Below, one piece after another: positions 1-7,221 of a stretch of DNA of 21,662 nucleotides. The stretch comes from a virus. The translations under genes and the position numbers were made by a program. The notes below the pieces were generated by a model. That model saw only the letters and a program-made list of their open reading frames with translations. It searched no databases and was not told the origin of the DNA. The stretch's first letter is position 1. The number at the start of each line of letters is the position of its first letter. Where the stretch lies: positions 1 to 21,662 of the IMG/VR virus record IMGVR_UViG_3300000101_000219; one strand, written 5' to 3'.

Positions 1-395
1 GTATGTATCAGATATATCAACAATTTACAATTGAGCATTTTGTAAACCCAATATTTCAATCTTGGTTAGAGATGGCAATATCTACGGGTCGTATTAATCT
101 ACCAATAGGTAAGTTTGATAAATTCTCTAATTCAGTAAACTTTATACCAAGAAGTTTTGCTTGGATTGACCCATTAAAAGAAATGCAATCAAATGTACTT
201 GGTTTACAAAACGGAACAATAAGTTATTCAGATATAGCTGCTGCTTATGGTAGAGATACTGAAGAGCTATTTGAACAACATCAAAAAGAGATTGAACTAG
301 CTAAACAATATGGCATTGAACTGGCATATCAACCATTTGGTCAGAAACAGCCAGTAGAAGCCAATATCAATGGTGGAGATCAAGACGATGAGTAA
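1..395 (+). CDS. Portal protein, lambda gpB type (C-terminal part, cut by window edge)
   Basis: This is the C-terminal end of a phage portal protein, the ring at the capsid vertex through which DNA is packaged and to which the tail attaches. The frame is already open at base 1, and the first visible Met (base 3) is probably internal. About 130 residues are visible. The segment with FIPRSFAWIDPLKE followed by a long helical, Glu/Gln-rich end (ELFEQHQKEIELAKQYG) is typical of the lambda-type portal family (Phage_portal_2). The last residues are polar (NGGDQDDE). The gene overlaps the following head gene by 8 bases, which suggests translational coupling. The upstream terminase genes expected in such phages lie outside the window. 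The family is assigned by reading motifs, not by a search. Confidence 0.85.
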   Translation, partial: MYQIYQQFTIEHFVNPIFQSWLEMAISTGRINLPIGKFDKFSNSVNFIPRSFAWIDPLKEMQSNVLGLQNGTISYSDIAAAYGRDTEELFEQHQKEIELAKQYGIELAYQPFGQKQPVEANINGGDQDDE

Positions 396-2694
396 ACCAA
401 CTCAAAGTATGAAATCTGAAGCTAGAAAGGGTTTGGATTGGAGAAAAGAACATGGAAGAGGTGGCACTAGAATTGGTGCTGAGAGAGCTAATCAGATTTT
501 AAATGGCGAAAACCTTTCTGATGAAACTATAAAAAGGATGTATAGTTTTTTTAGCAGACATGAGGTTGACAAAAAAGCTGAAGGATTTAGACAGGGAGAG
601 AAAGGCTACCCATCAAACGGAAGAATAGCATGGGCATTATGGGGTGGAGATGCTGGATTTAGCTGGTCAAGAAAGCTAGTAAATCAAATGAAAAATGAAA
701 AAAGTTTTGACTTGAAAGAGTTAGAAAAACATCCTTTATTAACAAATGAAGAGGAGAAATCTATGAATAAAGAAGATAGACATATCCTTAATGTTACTGA
801 GACTGACAATACTGTTATTGTTGAGTTTGAGAAGCATGAGGATGTAGAACATGAAGGTGAAGAATTGGAAGCAACTGATGAAGTCTCTATGGATGAATCA
901 AGTGAAGAAGAAAGGAAAGTAATCGATATGCCTATGAAATTTAGGACTATTGATCTATCTAAACATTCTTATCTTGATGAAGAAAAGAGAATAGTTCGTA
1001 TAGGAGTTTCTAGTGAAGAACCTGTAGAACGTAGTTTTGGCATGGAAGTGCTAGGACATTCTGCTGAAGATATAAACATGGAGTTTATTTCATCAGGCAG
1101 AGCACCATTATTACTTGACCATGATATGGAAAAGCAAATTGGTGTGATTGAAGAATTCAAATTGGATGAGACTGCAAAGAGGACAACTGCAGTAGTTAGA
1201 TTTGGTAAATCTGCTTTAGCTCGTGAAGTATTTGAAGATGTAGCTGATGGTATACGAATGAACATTTCAGTTGGTTACAGAGTCGATAAATTAACAAGAA
1301 TGAACAAAGACGATGAGACTTACTACAAAGCTCAATGGACACCTATGGAAGTTTCTTCCGTAAGCGTTCCTGCTGACCAGTCAAGACTTGTTGGGGTTGG
1401 TCGTTCTAAAGATAAACAAACTATTAATAATATAGAGGTAATAACAATGGAAAATAAAGATATTAATCTTGACGAAGTTAGAACTCAGACTATTGATGAA
1501 GCTAAAGCTGAATTTAAAAGAAACTCAAAAGAGATCATAGATTTAGCAGCTAGACACAATAAAAGAGATTTAGCTGACAAAGCAATTGCAGATGGCGTAT
1601 CTGTAGAAGAATTTAGAGGTGTATTATTGGAAAATATTTCTAACAATCAACCACTAGAAACTCCTTCAGAAATCGGTATGAGCAAAGAAGAAGTCAGAGA
1701 CTTTAGCTTAATCAAAGCTATAAGAGCAATGGCAAACCCTTCAGATAGAAAAGCACAAGAAGATGCAGCATTTGAATTTGAATGTTCTGCTGAAGCTGCT
1801 AGACAGTATGGCAAAGATGCACAAGGCATTATGCTTCCTGCTGAAGTTCTAAGAAGCTGGGGTAAAAGAGACTTAAACACATCTGATGATTCAACTCTAG
1901 TAGCTGAAGATTACAGAGGAAATGACTTTATTGATATACTCAGAAATGAGTCATCAGTAATGCAAGCTGGAGCAACAGTTTTAAGAGGATTACAAGGAAA
2001 TGTTGTAATACCTAAGAAAACTGCTGGTGCTTCTGCTGGTTGGATTGCAACTGAAGGTGCAGCTTCTGCTGAGTCTGAGTTCACTGCTGGTTCAGTAACT
2101 ATGACTCCTAAAGTAATTGGTGCTCATACTGATGTAACAAGACTTTTACTACAACAATCTTCTTTAGATGTTGAGAACTTAATCAGAGATGACCTAACAA
2201 AATCAATCGCTACTGCAATTGACTTAGGTGCTTTAGCTGGTTCAGGTTCAAGTGGTCAACCAACAGGTATTGCTAATACTTCAGGTATTAACACTACTAC
2301 TTTTGCTGCTGCTAACCCAACATGGGCTGAGATCGTAGCTATGGAAAGTGCTGTTGCTAATGACAACGCATTAAATGGTTCTTTAGGTTACATTTGTAGA
2401 CCTGCTGACTTTGGTACTTTAAAAACAACTGAAAAGGCTACTAATACTGCTCAGTTTGTTGTTTCTCCTGACAATAGCATGAATGGCTATAATGTTGTCA
2501 GAAGTAATCAAGTAACAAGTGGTGACTTCTACTTTGGTAACTTTGCAGACCTATTAATTGGTATGTATGGTGGTTTAGACATTACTGTTGACCCTTACGC
2601 ATTATCAACATCAGGCGGAGTAAGAATTGTTGCTCTTCAAACTGTTGATGTAGCTGTAAGACATGCAGTATCTTTCTGTAAATCTTCAGACTAA
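388..2694 (+). CDS. Fused head protein: unassigned N-terminal domain, HK97-type prohead protease and major capsid protein
   Basis: One 768-residue frame contains three parts. Residues 1-110 form a compact domain with GRGGTRIGAERA, FFSRHEVDKK and GYPSNGRIAWALWGGDAG, which I recall as common but unnamed in phage head genes. Residues about 182-340 look like the HK97 prohead protease (U35/S78 type): LLLDHD carries the likely catalytic His245 and NISVGYRV the likely Ser294. From about residue 354 on is an HK97-fold capsid protein: a helical, charged delta-like region, then WIATEG, VTMTPKVIGAHTDVTRLLLQQ, GSGSSGQPTGIAN and a C-terminal LQTVDVAVRHAVSF. The protease should cut scaffold or delta segments during prohead maturation. 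I chose ATG 388 because GGAG at 375-378 sits 9 bases upstream; ATG 370 is also possible. In-frame internal starts at 763 and 1447 have their own binding sites, so separate protease and capsid chains may also be made. Confidence 0.88.
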   Translation: MSKPTQSMKSEARKGLDWRKEHGRGGTRIGAERANQILNGENLSDETIKRMYSFFSRHEVDKKAEGFRQGEKGYPSNGRIAWALWGGDAGFSWSRKLVNQMKNEKSFDLKELEKHPLLTNEEEKSMNKEDRHILNVTETDNTVIVEFEKHEDVEHEGEELEATDEVSMDESSEEERKVIDMPMKFRTIDLSKHSYLDEEKRIVRIGVSSEEPVERSFGMEVLGHSAEDINMEFISSGRAPLLLDHDMEKQIGVIEEFKLDETAKRTTAVVRFGKSALAREVFEDVADGIRMNISVGYRVDKLTRMNKDDETYYKAQWTPMEVSSVSVPADQSRLVGVGRSKDKQTINNIEVITMENKDINLDEVRTQTIDEAKAEFKRNSKEIIDLAARHNKRDLADKAIADGVSVEEFRGVLLENISNNQPLETPSEIGMSKEEVRDFSLIKAIRAMANPSDRKAQEDAAFEFECSAEAARQYGKDAQGIMLPAEVLRSWGKRDLNTSDDSTLVAEDYRGNDFIDILRNESSVMQAGATVLRGLQGNVVIPKKTAGASAGWIATEGAASAESEFTAGSVTMTPKVIGAHTDVTRLLLQQSSLDVENLIRDDLTKSIATAIDLGALAGSGSSGQPTGIANTSGINTTTFAAANPTWAEIVAMESAVANDNALNGSLGYICRPADFGTLKTTEKATNTAQFVVSPDNSMNGYNVVRSNQVTSGDFYFGNFADLLIGMYGGLDITVDPYALSTSGGVRIVALQTVDVAVRHAVSFCKSSD
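751..765 (+). promoter_or_regulatory. Internal ribosome binding site and in-frame start for the protease part
   Basis: GAGGAGA at 751-757 lies 6 bases (counting from the GGAG core) before an in-frame ATG at 763. Translation from here would begin MNKEDRHIL and omit the N-terminal domain, giving a protease plus capsid product. The position falls exactly at a linker between domains, which makes chance less likely. Use in vivo is inferred. Confidence 0.5.
1435..1449 (+). promoter_or_regulatory. Internal ribosome binding site and in-frame start for the capsid part
   Basis: GAGGT at 1435-1439 lies 7 bases before an in-frame ATG at 1447. The product would begin MENKDINLDEVRTQ, right after the protease domain ends, and would be about 415 residues, a usual length for an HK97-fold capsid precursor with its delta region. 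This would let the phage make many capsid chains per protease. Confidence 0.6.
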
Positions 2695-2715
2695 TTAACT
2701 GATGCTTAAATGGAA

Positions 2716-2735
2716 TGGGGGTGGAAACACCCCTA
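2716..2735 (+). terminator. GC-rich hairpin with GAAA tetraloop after the capsid gene
   Basis: An 8-pair stem (one G-U pair) encloses the loop GAAA at 2724-2727, a GNRA-type tetraloop. It begins 22 bases after the capsid stop codon in otherwise AT-rich DNA. No U-run follows, so a classical intrinsic terminator is not supported. It may instead protect the 3' end of capsid mRNA or reduce read-through into the next genes. Confidence 0.4.
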
Positions 2736-2743
2736 CCTTAAAT

Positions 2744-2959
2744 ATGAAAAAATATAAAATATTACAAGATACAATGGCTGGCGGTTCTAAAGTTCATGCT
2801 GGAGATATAGTAGAGCTTAATGAGGTTGAAGGTCATTCTTTATGTGGTTATCAAAAGGCAGAGGTTTGTGTTGAAAAGCCAAAACCTAAAAAGACTGAAA
2901 GAAGTGTTGGTTTAGAAACTTCTGAAGTAAAGCCTGTTAAAAAGAGAGCCAAGAAGTAA
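2744..2959 (+). CDS. Small conserved lysine-rich head-region protein
   Basis: A 71-residue protein begins MKKYKILQDTMAGGSKVHAGDIVEL and ends in a very basic tail (KPVKKRAKK). The first half resembles short phage proteins of the form 'K-Y-x-V-L-x-D ... G-x-x-Y-x-x-G-D-x-V-x-L' found near capsid and head-tail connector genes, with a small beta-rich fold. The function is unknown. The frame also allows an earlier ATG at 2702 (85 residues), but that would translate the hairpin and add an unlikely MLKWNGGGNTPTLN extension. Neither start has a clear ribosome binding site. I chose 2744 because the conserved-looking part begins there. The gene ends 2 bases before the next start, so the two are probably translated together. 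Confidence 0.6.
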   Translation: MKKYKILQDTMAGGSKVHAGDIVELNEVEGHSLCGYQKAEVCVEKPKPKKTERSVGLETSEVKPVKKRAKK

Positions 2960-2961
2960 TT

Positions 2962-3309
2962 ATGCCAATGGAATTTGATAGAGATTTCGATGGCTACTTA
3001 GATGCCACCTATGGTCATGGTATTAAAGTTACCTACACACCTACAGGTGGTTCATCTTCTTCTATCAACGTCATCCTGAATCAAGAATATGTAGATATAG
3101 ATACAGCAGGATTACCAGTTCAAGGGTATCAACCAGTAGCACAAAGTAAGACTACTGATATACCAAGTATAGCTTTTGGAGATACTATCGTTGCTCCAGC
3201 TATAAAAAATTTAGATGGTACACAAATAAAACCATCAACAACTTATAAAGTTATAAATTACGAGCATGACAACTTAGGCATGACCTCATTACTACTTGAG
3301 GTTCAATAA
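2962..3309 (+). CDS. Head-tail joining protein, lambda gpFII-like
   Basis: A 115-residue protein. Its start (EFDRDFDGYLDATYGHGIKVTYTPTGG) and its ending (TYKVINYEHDNLGMTSLLLEVQ), separated by a strand-rich middle containing IPSIAFGDTIVA, follow the pattern of lambda gpFII and similar connector proteins that cap the filled head and form the site for the tail. The size fits (gpFII is 117 residues). Position between the capsid and the tail completion and tail tube genes supports the role. The stop codon shares a base with the next start (TAATG), a coupling arrangement. Assignment rests on fold pattern and order; sequence similarity to lambda itself is weak. Confidence 0.6.
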   Translation: MPMEFDRDFDGYLDATYGHGIKVTYTPTGGSSSSINVILNQEYVDIDTAGLPVQGYQPVAQSKTTDIPSIAFGDTIVAPAIKNLDGTQIKPSTTYKVINYEHDNLGMTSLLLEVQ

Positions 3310-3755
3310 TGGCTAATCATGTAAGACAACAGATCAGAGAATACTTTGGCACTACATTAAATGGTCTAACAACAACAGGCTCTAATGTTTATGAGTCTAG
3401 GGTCTATACACTACAAGAAGATACCCTTCCTTCTTTAGTTATATATACAAAATCAGAATCATCTGAGCCTATGGTAATAGGTGTTGATAGGGTTATGAGC
3501 AGAGAACTAGCAGTGGTTGTGGAAGCATATTGCAAAGCGACTAGCAACTTTGATGATACTATTGATACAATAAGTAAAGAAGTTGAAGAAGCGATTTCTG
3601 CTGATAGAACTCTAGGAGGTTTAGCAAAAGATACTTATGTTGAATCAACTGAAATAGAATACACAGGAGATGGAGAACAGCCAGTAGGTTATGTAACTCT
3701 AACTTTTTTAACAAACTACTATGTTCAGGAAACCAATCCTGATGTGGCAGTATAA
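3309..3755 (+). CDS. Tail completion (terminator) protein, lambda gpU-like
   Basis: A 148-residue protein with an N-terminal helix (NHVRQQIREYFGTTLNGL), a strand-rich core (LPSLVIYTKSE, ELAVVVEAYCKA) and a middle stretch FDDTIDTISKEVEEAISADRTLGGLAKD followed by STEIEYTGDGEQPVGYVTLTFLTNYYV. This arrangement is common in siphoviruses just before the tail tube gene, where the protein caps the tail tube and joins it to the head connector. It starts by TAATG overlap with the upstream gene. I am confident of the family type, less so of calling it strictly gpU. Confidence 0.65.
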   Translation: MANHVRQQIREYFGTTLNGLTTTGSNVYESRVYTLQEDTLPSLVIYTKSESSEPMVIGVDRVMSRELAVVVEAYCKATSNFDDTIDTISKEVEEAISADRTLGGLAKDTYVESTEIEYTGDGEQPVGYVTLTFLTNYYVQETNPDVAV

Positions 3756-3767
3756 TAGGAGACAATT

Positions 3768-3938
3768 ATGAAATTAATTAGTCCAAATGGTAAAAATTCA
3801 GTAATAGCTCAACCTTTAAAAGTTGAGTCATTTAAGAATATGGGTTGGAAGGAAGAAGCAATCCAGTCGCAAGACAAAGTTAAACCTTCTTCCAAGAAAA
3901 AGTCGAAAGACGAGGTAAAAGAAAATGGCGATACATAA
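3768..3938 (+). CDS. Small 56-residue protein between tail completion and tail tube genes
   Basis: A short gene coding for 56 residues, MKLISPNGKNSVIAQPLKV and onward, ending in a lysine-rich, charged tail (PSSKKKSKDEVKENGDT). It has an excellent ribosome binding site, AGGAG at 3757-3761, 6 bases before the ATG, and it overlaps the tail tube gene start by 14 bases. Both facts argue that it is real despite its size. The pattern 'K-L-I-S-P-x-G-K ... W-K' is seen in other short phage proteins at the same position. Function unknown; a role in tail assembly is only suggested by place. Confidence 0.7.
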   Translation: MKLISPNGKNSVIAQPLKVESFKNMGWKEEAIQSQDKVKPSSKKKSKDEVKENGDT

Positions 3939-4311
3939 AGGAAGTGAAGGTACTGTTCATGTAGGAACAGATGCAATAGCTGAAATTAAGTCTTATTCTG
4001 TTGAAGAAACTTCTGATACTATTGAGGTAACAACTATGGGTGATGGTTTTAGAGACTATCTACCAAGTTTAACTTCTTTCTCAGGAAGCATAGATGTTTT
4101 TTGGGATGAATCAGATACAGCACAACAAGCATTACAGCCTAGCACAGAAGTTACTTTAAAGTTCTATGTTGAAGGAGCTGATACTGGTGATAAGTATTAC
4201 ACAGGAACAGCTATTGTTACTGGTTTAAGTGTTTCATCATCATTCGATGGTATGGTTGAAGCATCTATATCTGTACAAGGCAAGTCTGCTCTTACATTAG
4301 CGACAGCATAA
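3925..4311 (+). CDS. Major tail tube protein
   Basis: A 128-residue protein with the usual look of a siphovirus tail tube subunit: N-terminal KGSEGTVHVGTDAIAEIKSYSVEET, then TIEVTTMGDGFRDYLPSLTSFSGSIDVFWDE, a polar middle and a beta-rich C-terminus (TGLSVSSSFDGMVEASISVQGKS). Stacked hexamers of this subunit form the tail tube through which DNA passes. GAGGT at 3912-3916 is 8 bases upstream of the ATG. It is followed by the tail assembly chaperone and tape measure genes, the standard order. Length is short but usual for the family. Confidence 0.88.
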   Translation: MAIHKGSEGTVHVGTDAIAEIKSYSVEETSDTIEVTTMGDGFRDYLPSLTSFSGSIDVFWDESDTAQQALQPSTEVTLKFYVEGADTGDKYYTGTAIVTGLSVSSSFDGMVEASISVQGKSALTLATA

Positions 4312-4315
4312 TAAT

Positions 4316-4654
4316 ATGTCAGTAATAGATAACGCGAAAAAACATTTTGATAGCTTAGAAACTAAAATTATAGAAGTCCCTGAATGGGGTGATGATGAAG
4401 ATAGTCCGTTAAAGATTTATTGTAAACCAATGACTCTTTCAGAGACTTCTAGGTTTATGAAGTTAGCTCAAGATGATGAAGTCCAGTTATTAGCCTATGC
4501 TTTAATTTATAAAGCATTAGACGAAGCTGGAGAAAAGTTATTTACTATCGCTGATAAAAAGGCCTTATTGGAGAAGGTTGACAGAGATGTATTGATTAGA
4601 GTATCTAGCGAAATGATGAATAATATTTCGCAGGAACAAATTAAAAAAAAGTAA
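4316..4654 (+). CDS. Tail assembly chaperone, short (gpG-like) product
   Basis: A 112-residue protein translated in the normal frame, equivalent to lambda gpG. It includes a beta start (IIEVPEWGDDEDSPLKIYCKPMTLSE), a helical middle (LLAYALIYKALDEAGEKLFTIADK) and an end of VDRDVLIRVSSEMMN. It should bind the tape measure protein and keep it soluble before tube assembly. The stop codon directly follows a run of eight A residues that contains a -1 slippery site, where some ribosomes shift to make the longer product. No clear ribosome binding site precedes the ATG, which lies 4 bases after the tail tube stop, so reinitiation is likely. Confidence 0.85.
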   Translation: MSVIDNAKKHFDSLETKIIEVPEWGDDEDSPLKIYCKPMTLSETSRFMKLAQDDEVQLLAYALIYKALDEAGEKLFTIADKKALLEKVDRDVLIRVSSEMMNNISQEQIKKK

Positions 4655-4800
4655 TTGAAGATAAGCAGCTATTTATTAAATATGCTTTAGCTGAAAAATT
4701 GAACAAAACTCTAGCTGAACTTGAAGAGATTACAGTAGAGGAGTTTCAGGGTTGGCTAGCTTATCTTGAAATAAAGGAAGAACAAAATGGCTCTCAGTAA
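4316..4800 (+). CDS. Tail assembly chaperone, long frameshifted (gpGT-like) product
   Basis: A -1 shift at A AAA AAG (4645-4651) continues reading at 4651 with VIEDKQLFIKYALAEKLNKT and then LAELEEITVEEFQGWLAYLE, ending at TAA 4798-4800. This adds 49 residues, for about 161 in total. The added segment matches the T-domain style of lambda gpGT-type proteins (LAEKLNKTLAELEE, EFQGWLAYLE). It overlaps the tape measure start by 14 bases. The T domain normally recruits the tail tube protein to the chaperone-tape measure complex. The frame has no good start of its own between 4655 and the T-domain region, which supports production by frameshift. A shift by transcription slippage on the A-run is an alternative route to the same product. 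Confidence 0.85.
4645..4651 (+). other. Programmed -1 frameshift site A AAA AAG
   Basis: The heptamer A AAA AAG is in the correct phase of the chaperone frame and is followed at once by the zero-frame stop TAA. AGGA at 4632-4635 lies 9 bases upstream, similar to the Shine-Dalgarno-like stimulator of the E. coli dnaX frameshift. I did not identify a strong downstream stem. Confidence 0.85.
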
Positions 4801-6622
4801 AGGAATGAAGTATCAAATAGATTTGTTAGCAAATAACAAGTCAGGAGCTGCTTTAAAGAAGTTTAAAGGCGATATAAATAGCGTTCACAATCAGGTCACT
4901 AGACTTGGTGCTACTATAGTAGCAGCCTTTGGTACTAGAGAGATAGTTCAAGCAGCCAACGTAATGGTTGGTGTAGAGAATAGAATGAACGCCTTAACTG
5001 GCAGTGCTACCGCTACAGCACACGCTATGGATAGCATGAAGCGAATAGCAATGGAATCAAGATCAGATTTTGATTCTGTGGCGATGTTATATACAAGACT
5101 AGCTTTAGCTACAGAACACTTAGGCACTACCCAAGATCAACTAGCTGCTGCCACACAGATGGTAGCCAATACTTTTATTATTGCTGGCTCTCATACTCAA
5201 GAAGCAAATAACTCAGCTAGACAGTTAGCACAGGGTTTGGCTTCAGGAGCTTTAAGAGGAGATGAGTTACGTTCAGTTATGGAAAACAACGTAATTTTAA
5301 CCAAGATGTTAGCCAAAGGTCTTAATATGACTGTTGGCGAGCTTAGAGAGTTCGGACATCAGGGTGGACTTACTGCTGAAAAAGTATTGCCTATATTAAT
5401 AGCTGGTGTTGAGGAAACTAATGAAACCATAGCAGACATGCCTATGACATTAGGACAGGCTGGGGTTTCTTTAAGAAATAGCTTTCAATTTATGATTGGT
5501 GATATACAAAAAACCACCAATGCTTTTGGAATTATTGCTGGAGCTGCAACATTTTTTGCTAAGAATATTAAAGAAATATTAATACCAGCAATAACATTGC
5601 TTACAATAAATGCAATTCCAAAATTGATACATGCATTTACTTTATTAAGAGTTGCAATGTTAGCAAACCCAATAACAGCAGTCGCAACAGCTTTTGCAAC
5701 AATGGCTGCCGTTGTTGACTCTGCAATAAAAAAGAATAGAGAATACGGAACAACAACCGAAGAATTAAATGCTTCTTTAACAAAACAAAAGAACTTACTT
5801 AAAGATATAGAAGATAGGCAGAAAAACGCTGGTAGTAGTGATGAAGCAGCTCTTATGGAAAAATCAGCAGAAGCTGTAAAAGAGAGAATACTTTTAATTC
5901 AAGAGCTTATAGATATAAAAAAGATAGCTGCAACTATAGATAATGATTTAAACGAATCAGCATCTTTTACTATAGAGGACATAATAGCACAGACAAAAGA
6001 TGCCATAACTATTACAAAATCATTCGGTGAGACTGTAGAGGGCAAGCTAACAAATGCTTGGGTTGATTTCTTTGATATAACTAATAAAAAGTTTTTAGAA
6101 TTTAAGAGTTTAGCTATGGCTGTAACCCAAGCTGTTATAAGAGAGCTTTTAGAAGTGTATGTTGTTAAAAAGCTCGTCAGCGGAATTACAGGAGGAATTG
6201 ATAATTTTCTTGATATGTTAGGTAGTGATGGCTCTTCTGAAAAAAGTATAAAAACAATGATGCCAGAAGGTGGTGGTTACTTCCTAAAAGATGCAGATGG
6301 TTTTTTTGATGGTGGTTCTACCACAACAATAGGAGAAAAAATACCAAGCAATGAGGGTGGTGGTTTTACGGGTATGGGAGCAAGGGCAGGTGGTCTTGAT
6401 AATAAAGGAGGTTTTTTAAGTATACTACATCCTAACGAAACTGTTATAGACCACACAAAAGGACAACCTCAACAAACTCAACAAGCAGCACCCACAGTAA
6501 ACTTCAACATATCAACAGTTGATGCTGCTGGATTTGACCAGTTACTAACATCAAGAAAAGGACTAATAACACAAATAATTAACAACGCCATGAATACTCA
6601 AGGCAAAATGGGAATAGTATAA
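4787..6622 (+). CDS. Tape measure protein
   Basis: A 611-residue protein. Residues about 55-235 match the tape measure N-terminal domain style (ENRMNALTGSATATAHAMDS, ARQLAQGLASGALRGDELRSVMENN, MPMTLGQAGVSLRNSFQFMIGD). Residues about 247-310 are hydrophobic and may cross or enter the host membrane at DNA injection. A charged helical stretch follows. Near the C-terminus is the Gly-rich segment GARAGGLDNKGGFLSILHPNETVIDHTKG, common in this family. The protein sets tail length; at roughly 0.15 nm per residue this gives a tail near 90 nm, which is short for a siphovirus. AAGGA lies 8 bases before the ATG. The start overlaps the frameshifted chaperone end. The stop shares a base with the next start (TAATG). 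Confidence 0.92.
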   Translation: MALSKGMKYQIDLLANNKSGAALKKFKGDINSVHNQVTRLGATIVAAFGTREIVQAANVMVGVENRMNALTGSATATAHAMDSMKRIAMESRSDFDSVAMLYTRLALATEHLGTTQDQLAAATQMVANTFIIAGSHTQEANNSARQLAQGLASGALRGDELRSVMENNVILTKMLAKGLNMTVGELREFGHQGGLTAEKVLPILIAGVEETNETIADMPMTLGQAGVSLRNSFQFMIGDIQKTTNAFGIIAGAATFFAKNIKEILIPAITLLTINAIPKLIHAFTLLRVAMLANPITAVATAFATMAAVVDSAIKKNREYGTTTEELNASLTKQKNLLKDIEDRQKNAGSSDEAALMEKSAEAVKERILLIQELIDIKKIAATIDNDLNESASFTIEDIIAQTKDAITITKSFGETVEGKLTNAWVDFFDITNKKFLEFKSLAMAVTQAVIRELLEVYVVKKLVSGITGGIDNFLDMLGSDGSSEKSIKTMMPEGGGYFLKDADGFFDGGSTTTIGEKIPSNEGGGFTGMGARAGGLDNKGGFLSILHPNETVIDHTKGQPQQTQQAAPTVNFNISTVDAAGFDQLLTSRKGLITQIINNAMNTQGKMGIV

Positions 6623-7221
6623 TGAGCGGTGCATTTCCAACAGACCCAAACTTTAGGTCAATAAACTTTCAAGACAACAGGCCTACATTACTGAATCAAA
6701 CACTATCGGGCAAAAAGTCTGCAAGACAAATAGGTGCTCAATACTTTTCATTCACAGTTCAAATGCCACCAATACAACAAGAGAAAGCACAGGAGATATT
6801 TGCTTTCTTACAAAAACAAAAAGGTGCTATTGGTGACTTTACAATACAAGCACCATTAGATAATTTAGGTGCAAGTAAAAACGAAGCAGACATACTTGTA
6901 AACACCGCACATTCAGCAGGTGCTGAGACTGTAAATATGGATGGTTTTTCAGCAACTACAGGCGTTCTCAAAGCTGGTGATCTAATTAAATTCGCGAATC
7001 ATTCAAAAGTATATATGGTGCAAGAAAATGAAAATGCATCAGGCGGTGCTGCTACTGTAAAAATATCTCCAAATCTTGTTAGCTCTCTAGCAAATAATGA
7101 AGCTGTAACTGTAAACAAGCCATCTTTTACTGTATATCTTGAAAATAATGATATTATGTATAGTACAGATGCTAGTGGTTTTTACAGCATTTCATTTGAT
7201 GTTAGAGAGGTAATAACATAA
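6622..7221 (+). CDS. Probable distal tail / minor tail protein
   Basis: A 199-residue protein directly after the tape measure gene. It starts SGAFPTDPNFRSINFQDNRPTL and contains GAQYFSFTVQMPPIQQEKAQ, a fold-like segment shared by tail-tip ring proteins that place short helices after a strand, and a C-terminal strand pattern FYSISFDVREVIT. Lambda gpM and the gene transfer agent distal tail protein occupy the same place. It probably forms the ring joining the tail tube to the tip hub. The middle part (residues about 90-165) looks like an extra beta domain. Start and stop both use TAATG overlaps. The role is inferred mainly from position. Confidence 0.55.
   Translation: MSGAFPTDPNFRSINFQDNRPTLLNQTLSGKKSARQIGAQYFSFTVQMPPIQQEKAQEIFAFLQKQKGAIGDFTIQAPLDNLGASKNEADILVNTAHSAGAETVNMDGFSATTGVLKAGDLIKFANHSKVYMVQENENASGGAATVKISPNLVSSLANNEAVTVNKPSFTVYLENNDIMYSTDASGFYSISFDVREVIT

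Noticed and set aside
969-1265. A - strand frame opposite the protease domain
   Set aside because: The + strand codes for conserved protease motifs here, and the opposite frame is serine-rich shadow sequence.
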